Positions 14,725 to 23,908 are shown, counted from the stretch's first letter. The stretch: 36,718 bases of DNA from Synergistaceae bacterium (GCA_017443945.1 JAFSXS010000057.1:1-36718); one strand, 5' to 3'. Made by a program: numbers and translations. Notes: generated by a model not told the origin, from the letters alone.

Positions 14725-14910
14725 TTTAGAGAGGAAATTGAAGCAGATATAAAACGTGCTGAAGAACGCGGCTTTAAAGAAGGGATCACGAAGGCTATAG
14801 AAGTTTTTCTCAACACAACAGACCTGACTCTGAAGGATATTGCAGAAAATCTCGGTGTCTCGCTTTCACAGGTCAAGACCGTTGCAAAAAATGTTAAACG
14901 CGAAAAATAA
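14725..14910 (+). pseudogene. duplicated C-terminal fragment of an Rpn-like gene
   Basis: 61 codons beginning FREEIEADIKRAEERGFKEG and ending in VAKNVKREK with TAA. They parallel the C-terminus of the gene just upstream; over the 30-residue core from the FL-TTDLT helix to VAK, 21 positions agree by my count. No start codon or ribosome site precedes it, and the shared breakpoint ATTTTAGAGA (14723-14732) suggests deletion or recombination between two tandem family members that left one tail. The fragment lacks the nuclease domain. Confidence 0.85.
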
Positions 14911-14913
14911 CTA

Positions 14914-14943
14914 TTGCAATTTACGTCATTTTACGTGTATAAT
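14914..14943 (+). promoter_or_regulatory. sigma-A-type promoter for the Synerg-CTERM gene
   Basis: TTGCAA (14914-14919), 18-base spacer, TATAAT (14938-14943). Predicted transcript start near 14950, about 290 bases before the coding start. Confidence 0.65.
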
Positions 14944-14949
14944 GCCAAA

Positions 14950-15240
14950 GACTACAGCGTACGATAATATTAAAGACTGTTCTAAATCTTCAAATCTTCT
15001 GCTGTATCTTTCTGATACGCTGTAAGGACGGTCAAAAATTTTCTGGAGGTGTTCTGTTATAAAAAGTTTTATGCGCGGCGGTCTGCAATCAAGGGAAGGG
15101 ACAGACTGCATAGGGAAGGATAACGGGTAGAGACTTAGATTTTGTCCGTGAGATCAAGCGGACGGTTTTGATGATTTGTTCGTGTGAAAAATTTTTGCGT
15201 GTCATGCGGACAGGTTTATTTATGAAGGAGGATTTTTATT
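14950..15240 (+). other. structured 5' leader of unknown type
   Basis: This stretch lies between the promoter and the coding start. Inverted repeats: ACAGCGTA (14954-14961) with TACGCTGT (15016-15023), eight perfect pairs closing a 54-base loop right at the predicted 5' end; GTCTG (15081-15085) with CAGAC (15102-15106); GTCCG (15144-15148) with CGGAC (15159-15163) followed by GGTTTTG. GGGAAGG occurs twice. I do not recognise a known riboswitch class. A 19-codon ATG frame at 15071-15130 lacks a good ribosome site and is not called. Confidence 0.4.
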
Positions 15241-17253
15241 TTGAGTAAATATTTGCGTGCGTTTTTGTTATCGCTTGTAATTGCGTTGTTTGCTGTATCG
15301 ACAGGTTTTGCGAAAACCTATACTGTCAGCAGCGATTTCTCATCAGGTTTCACTATTGAAGCTACTGGGACATTTGCTGAGATTGCAGACGGAACCACTA
15401 CAGGAGCTGGCTTAAGCAATTACAGTTTTTACAGCGAAATCACACTGCCGGCATCAACAGACGTTACAGACGCTTTAACAGTTTATGACGAAAACGGCGG
15501 AGAAGCAGAAGACGAAACTGTAAATGGCATTAAGAACGATCTTAGTATTACATGGAGTGCAGATTCAGATCTGACAAATTTTGATGCCTATCTTTCAGGC
15601 GATACATCAATTATTGTAAGCGGAACATTCCCCGAAGTAACATCAGGTTCAGAGGATTACTACATAACAATTAATATGACTGTTAGTATTGATTCATCTG
15701 TTGTATATCTTACCAGCGTAGACGAATTTAACCACAAAATTTCATTCTATGTTTCCGCAGACGAAAGAACAGCTGTAGAATCCGGCGAAGTATTTGCTGA
15801 AATGGTATCTGCTGATAGTGGAATTGACATTTCAGCTGTCTCATATGATTATAAAGTTACAGTCAGCAATGCAACAATAAACTATACTCCCTACAATGTA
15901 TTAAATGATGAGAGCAACACTGATGTATTTGCATGCGGTATAAGCGTTCCTTATTGGCTGTCATATGATCTCGGCAGTACTTCAGCTACAATATTCTACA
16001 ATGAGGCTGCTGAACTTGCACCGACCGAGGGCACAACCGGCGTAGTTATCATTCCTCTTGCAACAACTTCTGATGCAGACGCAGCGACCGAATACCTCAA
16101 ATGGACTGTAACGTACGGCTCATCAAGCAGTGAAGAAGACAGCGACACAACAGCATTTGAATTAACTTCAACGGATATCACAGTAACATTATCTGCCGAC
16201 GAGACAGCTACATATGTAGTATCTGTTTCAGGCGATACAAAAGCAGCTTACTGGCAAATTTCCCCTGACATTACATCAGATGACTACTTCTTTAAAGTCA
16301 ACACGTCAGACGAAGTATCAATCACTCTTTATGCAACACCTGACTCAGCAGACATTGGAGAGCATGAATTCCAAGTCATTGCATGGAGCAGCCCTGATCA
16401 GTCAGTATCAGCTGATTTAACATTCTATTTCACTATCGTATCAGCAGACGAAGAGAGCAGCGAATCTGAATCTGAAGACGTTTTCACAATAACAGTAACT
16501 CCTGCAAGCTACAATATGAAAGCCGGCCAGTCTGCAAGCGGAACTGTTAAAGTAGAGAATAATTCAGGCGACGTAACAATTACAACAAGTCCTGCTTATG
16601 AGTGGTTCACTGTAACTTCTGCTTCGATTAGATTCAATCCTCCTGTTACAATGGCAGCGACTTCGTTTGATTTAGTTATCACAGCAACAGACGCGTCAGG
16701 TGATGTAGCTTCAGCAAGCATTCCTGTAACAGTAACTAGCGATAGCGTAACACCTCCCACACCATCCGAAGATGACAAGCCTGCAGCTCCGTCAATTGAC
16801 ACGACTTCAACTGAAAATGCAGCAGCAGCAGCGTTACTTGAAACTGGCGAGGCAGCATCAATACAGTTACCGACAGTATCAGGTGCACAGGCTTGGGTTG
16901 TTTATATGTATTCCGCAACTGGTTTGAAATATGCCACAATCACATTATATACAAACGGCAGAGTTACTGTAGCAGCAGTATCAGATTTGTCAAAAGCCTT
17001 CAGCCTTGACACAACTAACAATGAACTTGATGTAGATCCTGCCTATATCCCTGAGGGAGACTATACATTTACGATGGCATACATTGATGCTAACGGCCAA
17101 ACATCTGAAGAGTCTACGGCTTCATTTGATGTAGCAGGTACAGGCACTTCCGCAGACGAAACAGAATACACCGGAGGCGGCAGCGGCGGTTGTGATGCAG
17201 GTTTCGGCGCATTAGCATTAGCAGCGTTATTCCTTCTCAAGAAACGTTCATAA
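15241..17253 (+). CDS. secreted Synerg-CTERM protein with Ig-like repeats
   Basis: 670 aa. TTG start with AAGGAGG nine bases upstream. A Sec signal peptide (YLRAFLLSLVIALFAVSTG, cut after GFA) is followed by a Thr/Ser/Asp-rich, beta-strand-dominated body. From about residue 415, ITVTPASYNMKAGQSASGTV and later strands look like Ig/cadherin-like modules, and PPTPSEDDKPAAPS is a linker. The tail GGGSGGCDAGFG, ALALAALFLL, KKRS is the Synerg-CTERM sorting signal. The acidic, low-Lys composition is typical of surface proteins. No enzymatic motif is seen; adhesion or a surface layer is a guess. It is preceded by its own promoter and long leader, and followed by a strong terminator, so it is monocistronic. 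Confidence 0.9.
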   Translation: MSKYLRAFLLSLVIALFAVSTGFAKTYTVSSDFSSGFTIEATGTFAEIADGTTTGAGLSNYSFYSEITLPASTDVTDALTVYDENGGEAEDETVNGIKNDLSITWSADSDLTNFDAYLSGDTSIIVSGTFPEVTSGSEDYYITINMTVSIDSSVVYLTSVDEFNHKISFYVSADERTAVESGEVFAEMVSADSGIDISAVSYDYKVTVSNATINYTPYNVLNDESNTDVFACGISVPYWLSYDLGSTSATIFYNEAAELAPTEGTTGVVIIPLATTSDADAATEYLKWTVTYGSSSSEEDSDTTAFELTSTDITVTLSADETATYVVSVSGDTKAAYWQISPDITSDDYFFKVNTSDEVSITLYATPDSADIGEHEFQVIAWSSPDQSVSADLTFYFTIVSADEESSESESEDVFTITVTPASYNMKAGQSASGTVKVENNSGDVTITTSPAYEWFTVTSASIRFNPPVTMAATSFDLVITATDASGDVASASIPVTVTSDSVTPPTPSEDDKPAAPSIDTTSTENAAAAALLETGEAASIQLPTVSGAQAWVVYMYSATGLKYATITLYTNGRVTVAAVSDLSKAFSLDTTNNELDVDPAYIPEGDYTFTMAYIDANGQTSEESTASFDVAGTGTSADETEYTGGGSGGCDAGFGALALAALFLLKKRS

Positions 17254-17299
17254 AAGAGTAATAACTTGACAGAACACTAAAGCAGAAGATTAAAATTTT

Positions 17300-17332
17300 T
17301 CTCCCGGAGCTAACAACTTCGGGAGATTTTTT
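17300..17332. terminator. bidirectional terminator
   Basis: TCTCCCG (17300-17306) pairs with CGGGAGA (17320-17326), followed by TTTTTT on the plus strand and, on the minus strand, by AAAAATTTTAAT. It ends the Synerg-CTERM gene and can end the his-cbi operon arriving from the right. Confidence 0.9.
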
Positions 17333-17354
17333 ATGTGTGCTGGAAAGATTAATT

Positions 17355-18296
17355 TTATCTCGCGCTATTTCTTGCAAGTGCTAAAGTTATGCAGCCATTA
17401 TAAACAAATTTATTGCGGATTAGCACACCTCCGGCCATTACACAAGCACGTTCGCAAATATTATCAACTCCGGTAATTTGTAAGACTCTTTGTGAACTCG
17501 TGAAACTTCCCGGCAAATTCTGCAACTCATGCGCCGTAAATGTCAAAAAAGGGATATTATGTGTCTCAGCAAAAATTTTTAACGCGGGCTCATTAGCTTT
17601 AATGTCAATCGATGCAAGAGCTTTCAGACTCAAAATTGAGACTCCTGAATCATCAAGAAATTTTTTTACTGCCGACTCAAATTCTGAAGGGTCAACGCTT
17701 TTATTACAGCCTGCACCGAGTATTAAATCTCTTGGCCGCAAAAAAAGCGTAACGGGGAACGGGGTAATTTGCGCTAAATCACTTACTGCAACACCGATAG
17801 AATGACCTTCAAGCAAAGCACCGGAAATTTTTTTTATCGCGCTGGGATTCTCGATCACGCAATTATTATTTACTGCCCATTCATCGACGGCGGGAATATT
17901 ATTTATGTCCGTTGCAGTTGTTATCACGGGAACAGCATTCAAGAACGCAGCAATTTTTCGCGCGAGATTATTTGCTCCGCCGATATGACCTGACAAAATG
18001 GGAATTACAAATTTTCCGGACTCGTCAATTACAATAACTGCGGGATCTTGAGTCTTGCTCGTGATATGACTCGAAATTGCCCGGACTGCTATTCCGACAG
18101 CAGAAATAAATATCAACGCATGAGAATTATTAAAATATTTTCCTGCCCAGTTAGTCAAAGGCGAGTCAATTAAATTTAATCGCGGGTCAAGACTCATGAA
18201 TCTTTCAGGCACAAACACGCGCGAATCAAATTTTTCTGCGAGTCTTAAAGCTAAATTTACGCCGTTATTCGTGAAGGCTGCTATTTCTATATTCAT
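17355..18296 (-). CDS. cbiG: cobalt-precorrin-5A hydrolase CbiG
   Basis: 313 aa. CbiG opens the delta-lactone of cobalt-precorrin-5A, losing acetaldehyde, in the anaerobic corrin pathway. Seen: HALIFISAVGIAVRAISSHI, SGHIGGANNLARKIA and TATDINNIPAVDEWA, all typical of the N-terminal and linker regions, and a C-terminal domain with LILGAGCNKS and SIDIKANEPAL. The gene overlaps cbiF by 32 bases. It is the last gene of the leftward his-cbi operon, 22 bases before a terminator. Confidence 0.94.
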   Translation of the reverse strand: MNIEIAAFTNNGVNLALRLAEKFDSRVFVPERFMSLDPRLNLIDSPLTNWAGKYFNNSHALIFISAVGIAVRAISSHITSKTQDPAVIVIDESGKFVIPILSGHIGGANNLARKIAAFLNAVPVITTATDINNIPAVDEWAVNNNCVIENPSAIKKISGALLEGHSIGVAVSDLAQITPFPVTLFLRPRDLILGAGCNKSVDPSEFESAVKKFLDDSGVSILSLKALASIDIKANEPALKIFAETHNIPFLTFTAHELQNLPGSFTSSQRVLQITGVDNICERACVMAGGVLIRNKFVYNGCITLALARNSAR

Positions 18297-18999
18297 GTGA
18301 AAAATTTTTGTCGTAGAGCTTTGATTTAGTGATTGACTCTTTCAGGAAATCCCCGACGAGAATCAATGCGCTTTTACTTATTCCGGAGTCTTTCGCGAGT
18401 TCTGGAAGAGTTAATAAATTTCCTGTGATAATTTTTTCTTCCGGCCAAGACGCTTTATAAACTATTGCCGCCGGAGTCGACGAGTCATAACCTTTTGCAA
18501 TTAAATCATGACATACACTCTCAAGCATTCCAGCTGATAAGAAAAACGCAAGCGATTTATTATCGGGAACAGGGGTCCGGCCTTCTTTGCGTGAAATTAT
18601 AAGGGTCTGGCTGACTTCCGGAATCGTAAATTCTGTCTCCAAACTTGCAGACGCAGCAAAAAGAGAGCTTACACCCGGTACAATCTCAAAATTTATATTT
18701 TTTTTGCGCAAAATATTTATTTGTTCATTTATTGCACCGAATAAAGCAGGATCGCCCGAATGCAAACGAGAGACAATCAAGCCCCTATTATGGCCGTCAA
18801 TTAATTTTTCGATAATTTCATCAAGAGTCATGAAAGCGCTATCATAAATTTCACAATCTTCACGCGCATATTTACGCACTAATTCAGGATTCACGAGAGA
18901 CCCCGCAAAAATTATCATTCCTGAACGTGATAAAATTTCCGCTCCCCTGACCGTTATTAAATCAACCGCTCCCGGCCCTGCACCGATAAAATAAATCAC
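18265..18999 (-). CDS. cbiF: cobalt-precorrin-4 C11-methyltransferase CbiF
   Basis: 244 aa. SAM-dependent uroporphyrin-type methyltransferase: FIGAGPGAVDLITVRG at the N-terminus, SRLHSGDPALFGAI (the GDP/GDxx motif) and EIVPGVSSLFAASASLETEF, which is characteristic of CbiF/CobM, then AIVYKASWPEEKII. It methylates C11 of cobalt-precorrin-4, directly before CbiG acts. It begins inside the PHP phosphatase gene with a four-base overlap. Confidence 0.94.
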   Translation of the reverse strand: MIYFIGAGPGAVDLITVRGAEILSRSGMIIFAGSLVNPELVRKYAREDCEIYDSAFMTLDEIIEKLIDGHNRGLIVSRLHSGDPALFGAINEQINILRKKNINFEIVPGVSSLFAASASLETEFTIPEVSQTLIISRKEGRTPVPDNKSLAFFLSAGMLESVCHDLIAKGYDSSTPAAIVYKASWPEEKIITGNLLTLPELAKDSGISKSALILVGDFLKESITKSKLYDKNFSHEYRNSSLHE

Positions 19000-19772
19000 A
19001 GACTCACGACCTCAAGCCCTAAAGATTTTGCAAGTTTTTCGCACTCATCGAACTTGAATAATATAGTCTCTTTGCTGTGAGAGTCGCTCGATAAAATTAC
19101 TTTTCCGCCCTTTTTCGCGATATACTCTAAAATTTTTCTGCTTGGATATGGGGTCGTCCTGTAACCTCGTGAAATTGCGCCGGTGTTAATCTCGAACGGG
19201 ATATTATATTTCATCAGCGAGTCTACTGCGTTAAAGGCTGCATTCTCATAACGCGCGTTATTCTCGTCAAAAATTTTGTGAAGCTCGTTAAATTTCGTGA
19301 GTAAATCAAAGTGTCCGATTATATTTGCGTGAGTCTTGTTCACGACATCAGCAACGAGAGAAAAATATTTTTCTGCCAATGAGTAAACGTCATCGCCCAA
19401 TTCATGAATCAAAATATTTAACTTTTCCGGTGTGCTGTCGACGTGATGAAATTTCCCGCCGATATTTATATAATGCACCGAGCCTATCACGAAATCATAA
19501 TCATTCACGGGCATATCTGAATAATATTCCTGTTCGATTCCGCAAAAAATTTCGATTTTGGATTTATATTCGTGCTTGAGCCTGTTAATTTCGCGTTTAT
19601 ATTTTTCTGTAGAGTCGGGACTCATGCAGGGTTCCTCGTCAAACGGCGTGTAAGAATGCCCGGAGAAACCGATTTTGTTCATGCCGAGAGAAATTGCGCG
19701 CAAAACTATATCTTCGGGCTTGTCCTTTCCGTCGCAAAAACATGTATGCACGTGAAAATCGCATTTAATCAT
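18996..19772 (-). CDS. hisK: PHP-type histidinol-phosphatase
   Basis: 258 aa. PHP-superfamily phosphatase of the HisK/HisJ type: [13 protein letters not shown] (HxH metal motif), [50 protein letters not shown] and LSSDSHSKE supply the trinuclear metal ligands. It removes phosphate from histidinol phosphate, the penultimate part of histidine synthesis. Four-base overlaps with hisIE and cbiF show translational coupling. Confidence 0.92.
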   Translation of the reverse strand: MIKCDFHVHTCFCDGKDKPEDIVLRAISLGMNKIGFSGHSYTPFDEEPCMSPDSTEKYKREINRLKHEYKSKIEIFCGIEQEYYSDMPVNDYDFVIGSVHYINIGGKFHHVDSTPEKLNILIHELGDDVYSLAEKYFSLVADVVNKTHANIIGHFDLLTKFNELHKIFDENNARYENAAFNAVDSLMKYNIPFEINTGAISRGYRTTPYPSRKILEYIAKKGGKVILSSDSHSKETILFKFDECEKLAKSLGLEVVSL

Positions 19773-20422
19773 GATCTCATAGTCTCCTGTTTGACTTTCT
19801 TGTCTATTACGTGGCGTGAGGCTAACTCCTTTATAATTTCTGGAATCTCTATATTCATTTCTGCCATTAATACGAGCATGTGATAAATCAAGTCGGAAAT
19901 TTCGTAAATGGCCTCGCGTTTGTCGTTCTTTGCAGCGATAATAACTTCAGAGCTTTCCTCGCCGATTTTCTTTAGAATCTTGTCAAGCCCCTTATCGAAT
20001 AAATACGAGGTGTAAGAGCCTTCAACTTTTTGCGACTTGCGAGCTTTAATTAATTCCATGAGTCCGCAGATAGTAAATTTTTCGTGCTGTTCATTCTCGC
20101 GAGTCATTAAATCATCAACAAAACACGATTTATTGCCTAAATGACATGCAGGGCCGTCGGGTTTGACGTAAATTAACAGTGTATCACGGTCGCAATCGGC
20201 CTTAATTTCTCGTATGTGCTGATAATTTCCGCTGGTCTCGCCTTTGAGCCATAATTTTTTGCGCGAACGACTCCAGAAGCACGCCAATTTTTTATCAAGC
20301 GATATTTGCAGGCTTTCACGGTTCATGTAAGCAAGCATTAAAACATCGCCGGAGTCATCGTCAATTAAGATAGCCGGGATTAATCCATCAGAGTCAAATT
20401 TTAATTCGTTTATATTCAACAT
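19769..20422 (-). CDS. hisIE: bifunctional phosphoribosyl-AMP cyclohydrolase / phosphoribosyl-ATP pyrophosphatase HisIE
   Basis: 217 aa. The N-terminal HisI domain shows [30 protein letters not shown] and [11 protein letters not shown] (metal-binding DCD), with [12 protein letters not shown]. The C-terminal HisE domain from about residue 125 has [20 protein letters not shown] and [13 protein letters not shown], an all-alpha MazG-like fold. It carries out steps 2 and 3 of histidine synthesis. It is separated from the antiporter gene by a 128-base gap with a dispersed repeat, yet probably belongs to the same transcript. Confidence 0.95.
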   Translation of the reverse strand: MLNINELKFDSDGLIPAILIDDDSGDVLMLAYMNRESLQISLDKKLACFWSRSRKKLWLKGETSGNYQHIREIKADCDRDTLLIYVKPDGPACHLGNKSCFVDDLMTRENEQHEKFTICGLMELIKARKSQKVEGSYTSYLFDKGLDKILKKIGEESSEVIIAAKNDKREAIYEISDLIYHMLVLMAEMNIEIPEIIKELASRHVIDKKVKQETMRS

Positions 20423-20476
20423 TTTATGACCTCACAATAAATATTTATACTTCATAACACTTTTAACGCTATAACA

Positions 20477-20550
20477 GCAAAGTCAAAGTCAAAACCTTAT
20501 CGGTTGCTCCCGTTGGTCTCAGCAAAAGTTTTTACAGCTATTCAAGTGCG
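20477..20550 (+). repeat. dispersed intergenic repeat (D block plus C box)
   Basis: Block D: GCAAAGTCAAA followed after a gap by CGGTTGCTCCCGTTGGTC; both parts recur in 27397-27471 on the minus strand (GCAAAGTCAAA exact; 16 of 17 in the second). Box C: GCAAAAGTTTTTACA-GC-TATTCAAGTG (20522-20548); the same 27-mer with 25 matches occurs at 33364-33338 (-). The element fills the 128-base gap between the antiporter and hisIE on the strand opposite to them. Confidence 0.8.
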
Positions 20551-21708
20551 TTAAACATATTCTTTCTTGAGAATCATCGGCGTTACAATCGAGCTTACAA
20601 GAATCATCAATATTACAGCCGTGAAATAATCAGCCGTCAGCAATCCTATAGCCAACCCCTTTTGAGCCGTTATAAGTGCTACTTCTCCGCGAGTCATCAT
20701 GCCTGTACCGATTTTAAGAGAGTCGCCGGAATTGAATCCCATAAGCCTCGCACAACCTCCGCAGCCGATAACTTTCGAAATTAGCGCAATTATAACAAAA
20801 CAAATACTGAACATCAGAAGACGCGCGTCCATACTGCTAAAACTCGTCTTAAGGCCTATGCCAGCAAAGAAAATAGGAGCAAATATCATGTACGAGCTAA
20901 TATCTATACGGCGTGCAACATAATTACTGTCTGCTATATTGCATAAAATTACTCCTGCAACGTATGCGCCGGTAATGTCAGCGATTCCAAAATAAGTTTC
21001 CGACACATAAGCAAGAATAAAACAATAACAAAGACTTATTATAGGAATACGCCTTGTGTGTGAATAAATATTATCAAGCCATGACATAAATTTATAGACT
21101 ATGAAGCCCGTTATAATCGTACCTGCAAAAAAGGCCGCAACCTTTAATAGAACACTTGACACAGTTTCAGTCTCACCATGACCGCTTAAACCCGTTACAA
21201 TCGTCAATAAAATTATTCCGAGAACGTCATCAATAATTGCTGCACTTACAATCGTAGTCCCGACTGTATCTGATAATTTGCCTAGCTCCTTTAATACTGC
21301 AACAGTAATACTCACTGATGTAGCCGACATAATTGTCCCGATAAATAATCCCTTCATGAAACGTGGCGCGTCAAAACCGTAAAACGACATAAATAAAATC
21401 GTACCCATTATTAACGGCACAATTACACCACCACAGGCAATAAATATAGCTTTCAAACCTGATTTCTTGAGTTCCTGCAGATTAGTGCTGAGTCCGGCCT
21501 CGAACATAAGCATAATAACGCCTAATTCTGCCATAATATTTAGGAAGTCAGACTCCTTCACAACGCCCAACACAGCAGAACCGACTACAAGCCCCGCTAA
21601 AATTTCCCCGACGACTTCAGGCACGCCGAATTTCCTTCCGATTACGCTAAAAATTTTTGCAGCAAATAAAATAATCGCCAAATCCAGCAAATATTGAATA
21701 CTGTTCAT
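20551..21708 (-). CDS. CPA2-family cation/proton antiporter
   Basis: 385 aa, about twelve hydrophobic segments. Typical motifs: VPEVVGEILAGLVVGSAVLG, LGVIMLMFEAGLSTNLQELK, SATSVSITVAVLKELG and the ion-binding pair AAIIDDVLGIILL (two aspartates, as in Na+/H+ antiporters), then FFAGIGLKTSF. Likely exchanges Na+ or K+ for protons at the inner membrane; no C-terminal TrkA/RCK domain is present. It sits between hisF (15 bases upstream) and hisIE, so it is embedded in the his operon, which is odd. Confidence 0.9.
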   Translation of the reverse strand: MNSIQYLLDLAIILFAAKIFSVIGRKFGVPEVVGEILAGLVVGSAVLGVVKESDFLNIMAELGVIMLMFEAGLSTNLQELKKSGLKAIFIACGGVIVPLIMGTILFMSFYGFDAPRFMKGLFIGTIMSATSVSITVAVLKELGKLSDTVGTTIVSAAIIDDVLGIILLTIVTGLSGHGETETVSSVLLKVAAFFAGTIITGFIVYKFMSWLDNIYSHTRRIPIISLCYCFILAYVSETYFGIADITGAYVAGVILCNIADSNYVARRIDISSYMIFAPIFFAGIGLKTSFSSMDARLLMFSICFVIIALISKVIGCGGCARLMGFNSGDSLKIGTGMMTRGEVALITAQKGLAIGLLTADYFTAVILMILVSSIVTPMILKKEYV

Positions 21709-21723
21709 TTATTTATCACCTTT

Positions 21724-22482
21724 TTATAATCTAACAGGAATATTTTCCGCGAACATTGCAGATTTCAAATCTTTTATTGCAACCTCGCCGAAATGAAATA
21801 TTGACGCAGCTAAACCCGCATCAACTTTCGGAAGAGTCTTAAAAAGTGTAATAAAGTCTTCAATACAGCCTGCACCGCCCGAAGCTATAACAGGAACGCT
21901 CACAGACTCACAGACAGCAGCAAGCATTTCGAGATCAAAACCTTTTTTCACGCCGTCAGTGTCAATAGAATTTAATACGACCTCGCCCGCGCCTTTGTCA
22001 ACACAATTTTTTATCCAGCTTATAGCCTCAAGTCCTGTATCATCACGGCCGCCCCGCGCGAAAACATGAAATTGACCGCCGACTCTCTTAACGTCAGCAG
22101 AAATTACAACGCATTGAGAGCCATACAATTTTGCAGCTTCAGGAATTAAACCGGGATTCTTTATTGCGCCGGTATTGACACTAACTTTATCAGCTCCGCA
22201 CGATAAAACCCGCTCGAAGTCCTGAACACTTGAGATTCCTCCGCCTACTGTCAACGGGATAAAAACGTTTCTAGCTGTCTCACGCAAAATATCAGTAAAA
22301 ATTTTTCTGCCGTCTGATGAAGCCGTAATATCATAAAAAACTAGCTCGTCAGCTCCGTTATCGCTATAAAATTTTGCAAGTTCAACGGGTGAATCAACGT
22401 CATTCAAGCCCTGAAAATTTACGCCCTTCACGACTCGCCCGTTTTTAACGTCAAGACATGGGATTATTCGCTTTGTAATCAT
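21724..22482 (-). CDS. hisF: imidazole glycerol phosphate synthase cyclase subunit HisF
   Basis: 252 aa TIM barrel. RIIPCLDVKNGRVVKGVNF (catalytic first Asp), ELVFYDITASSDGR, PLTVGGGISS, ISADVKR (second catalytic Asp region), EVVLNSIDTDGVKKGFD and PVIASGGAG. It uses ammonia from HisH to make imidazole glycerol phosphate and AICAR. It overlaps hisA by four bases. Confidence 0.97.
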   Translation of the reverse strand: MITKRIIPCLDVKNGRVVKGVNFQGLNDVDSPVELAKFYSDNGADELVFYDITASSDGRKIFTDILRETARNVFIPLTVGGGISSVQDFERVLSCGADKVSVNTGAIKNPGLIPEAAKLYGSQCVVISADVKRVGGQFHVFARGGRDDTGLEAISWIKNCVDKGAGEVVLNSIDTDGVKKGFDLEMLAAVCESVSVPVIASGGAGCIEDFITLFKTLPKVDAGLAASIFHFGEVAIKDLKSAMFAENIPVRL

Positions 22483-23201
22483 TTTATTGCTGCCGCCTCG
22501 ATTGCTTGTGATAGATTTATTGCTCCGGTGTAGTAAGCCTTGCCGATTATTGCTCCGTAGAGATTCATTTTTGCGAGCGAGATAACATCATCAAGGGTGC
22601 TGACTCCTCCTGAAGCTGTTATATTCATGTGAAATTTCGCGCTTAGATTCTCGTATAATTTGCGGTTAGTGCCTTTCATTGCGCCGTCTCGTGATATGTC
22701 AGTGCAGATTATAAATTTTACTCCGAGCGAATCAAGTTCCGCACAGAAATTAAATGCGTCAAGACTCGTTTTTTCCTGCCATCCTTTGACAGCTACGAGA
22801 CCATCACGAATATCAACACCAACTGCGATTTTGTCAGCACCGAAATTTTTTATTGCCTGAACTAGTAAATTTTTGTCATTAACTGCTGAAGTTCCTAAAA
22901 TTATTCTATCAATGCCGGAATTTATATAACGTTCAATAGTAAATAAATCTCTGATTCCTCCGCCTACCTCACATTTTAAGCCGGACTCTTTGCGAACATT
23001 TATAATGACATCAAAATTTTTTGTATCGCCCGTTTTAGCTCCTTCTAAATCGACTATATGAATCCATTCAGCACCCGAATCACGAAATTTTTTAGCAGTG
23101 TTTAAGGGATTAGAGTCATAAATTGTCATGTTCTCATAATCGCCCCGCAAGAGCCTCACTGCCTCGCCCTTGTACAAATCTATTGCAGGAAAAATTATCA
23201 T
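22479..23201 (-). CDS. hisA: ProFAR isomerase HisA
   Basis: 240 aa TIM barrel. IIFPAIDLYKGEAVRLLRGD (catalytic Asp), WIHIVDLEGAKTGD, CEVGGGIRDL, RIILGTSAV, GVDIRDGLVAVKGW, CTDISRDGAMKG and NITASGGVSTLDD. It isomerises ProFAR to PRFAR. It lies directly after hisH (adjacent bases 23201/23202) and overlaps hisF by four bases. Confidence 0.97.
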   Translation of the reverse strand: MIIFPAIDLYKGEAVRLLRGDYENMTIYDSNPLNTAKKFRDSGAEWIHIVDLEGAKTGDTKNFDVIINVRKESGLKCEVGGGIRDLFTIERYINSGIDRIILGTSAVNDKNLLVQAIKNFGADKIAVGVDIRDGLVAVKGWQEKTSLDAFNFCAELDSLGVKFIICTDISRDGAMKGTNRKLYENLSAKFHMNITASGGVSTLDDVISLAKMNLYGAIIGKAYYTGAINLSQAIEAAAIK

Positions 23202-23813
23202 TTATTGCACCTCACAGAACGCACGCAAAATATCAAGTCCGACCGAGCCGCTTTTTTCCGGATGAAATTGGACTCCGTAAATATTGCCTGATTGAATCGC
23301 TGCTGTTAAATCTGCGCCGTAATTTGTAGTCGCCGTAATAAATTTTTCATCGCACACCGCACAATATGAATGCACAAAATAAACGTGCTGCCCCTCGTGA
23401 GTGTTCGCAAAGACTCCGCCGGTTTTGTGCAAGTTTAAAGCGTTCCAGCCGATTTGGGGAATCTTGAGTCCTGCCGGTATAAATTCACCAATTGAACGAA
23501 TCTCGCCGGGAATCAAATTTAATCCGTCATGCTCGCCGAACTCATAACTTTTTGTAACTAATAATTGCATACCTAAACAAATTCCGAGTAAAGGTTTTCC
23601 CGAATGAGCTTCATTTATTAACGGCTCTGCAAGTCCGGAGTCAAATAATTTTTCCGCAGCATCACCGAACGCGCCAACCCCCGGCAAAATTATACGTTCT
23701 GAGTCGTGCAAGTCTTGAGGATTTGACGTGATAATAACGTCCTGACCTATCGCCTTGAATGAGCTTGCAAGAGAAAATAAATTTCCTACACCATAATTTA
23801 TAATTGCAATCAT
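23202..23813 (-). CDS. hisH: imidazole glycerol phosphate synthase glutaminase subunit HisH
   Basis: 203 aa class I glutamine amidotransferase: YGVGNLFSLASSFKAIG, LPGVGAFGDAAEKL, the nucleophile Cys in LLGICLGMQLLV, and the His-Glu pair in GVQFHPEKSGSVGL. It supplies ammonia to HisF. First gene of the leftward his-cbi operon; hisG, hisD, hisC and hisB are not in the window. Confidence 0.97.
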   Translation of the reverse strand: MIAIINYGVGNLFSLASSFKAIGQDVIITSNPQDLHDSERIILPGVGAFGDAAEKLFDSGLAEPLINEAHSGKPLLGICLGMQLLVTKSYEFGEHDGLNLIPGEIRSIGEFIPAGLKIPQIGWNALNLHKTGGVFANTHEGQHVYFVHSYCAVCDEKFITATTNYGADLTAAIQSGNIYGVQFHPEKSGSVGLDILRAFCEVQ

Positions 23814-23841
23814 GAAATTTTTTCACAACCTTTCTAGCAAG

Positions 23842-23847
23842 ATTATA
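23842..23847 (-). promoter_or_regulatory. -10 box of the hisH operon
   Basis: TATAAT on the minus strand about 30 bases before the hisH ATG. A TTGCGG 19 bases farther upstream is a weak -35 candidate. Confidence 0.5.
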
Positions 23848-23878
23848 TATGAAGCTCTTAAATTCTCCGCAAAAATTT

Positions 23879-23908
23879 TTGCAAATAATCAAGTATAATT
23901 GCTATATT
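23879..23908 (+). promoter_or_regulatory. promoter of the acetyltransferase-cbiCDET operon
   Basis: TTGCAA (23879-23884), 18-base spacer, TATATT (23903-23908); an alternative -10, TATAAT, lies at 23894-23899. The start codon TTG is at 23934. Confidence 0.5.
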
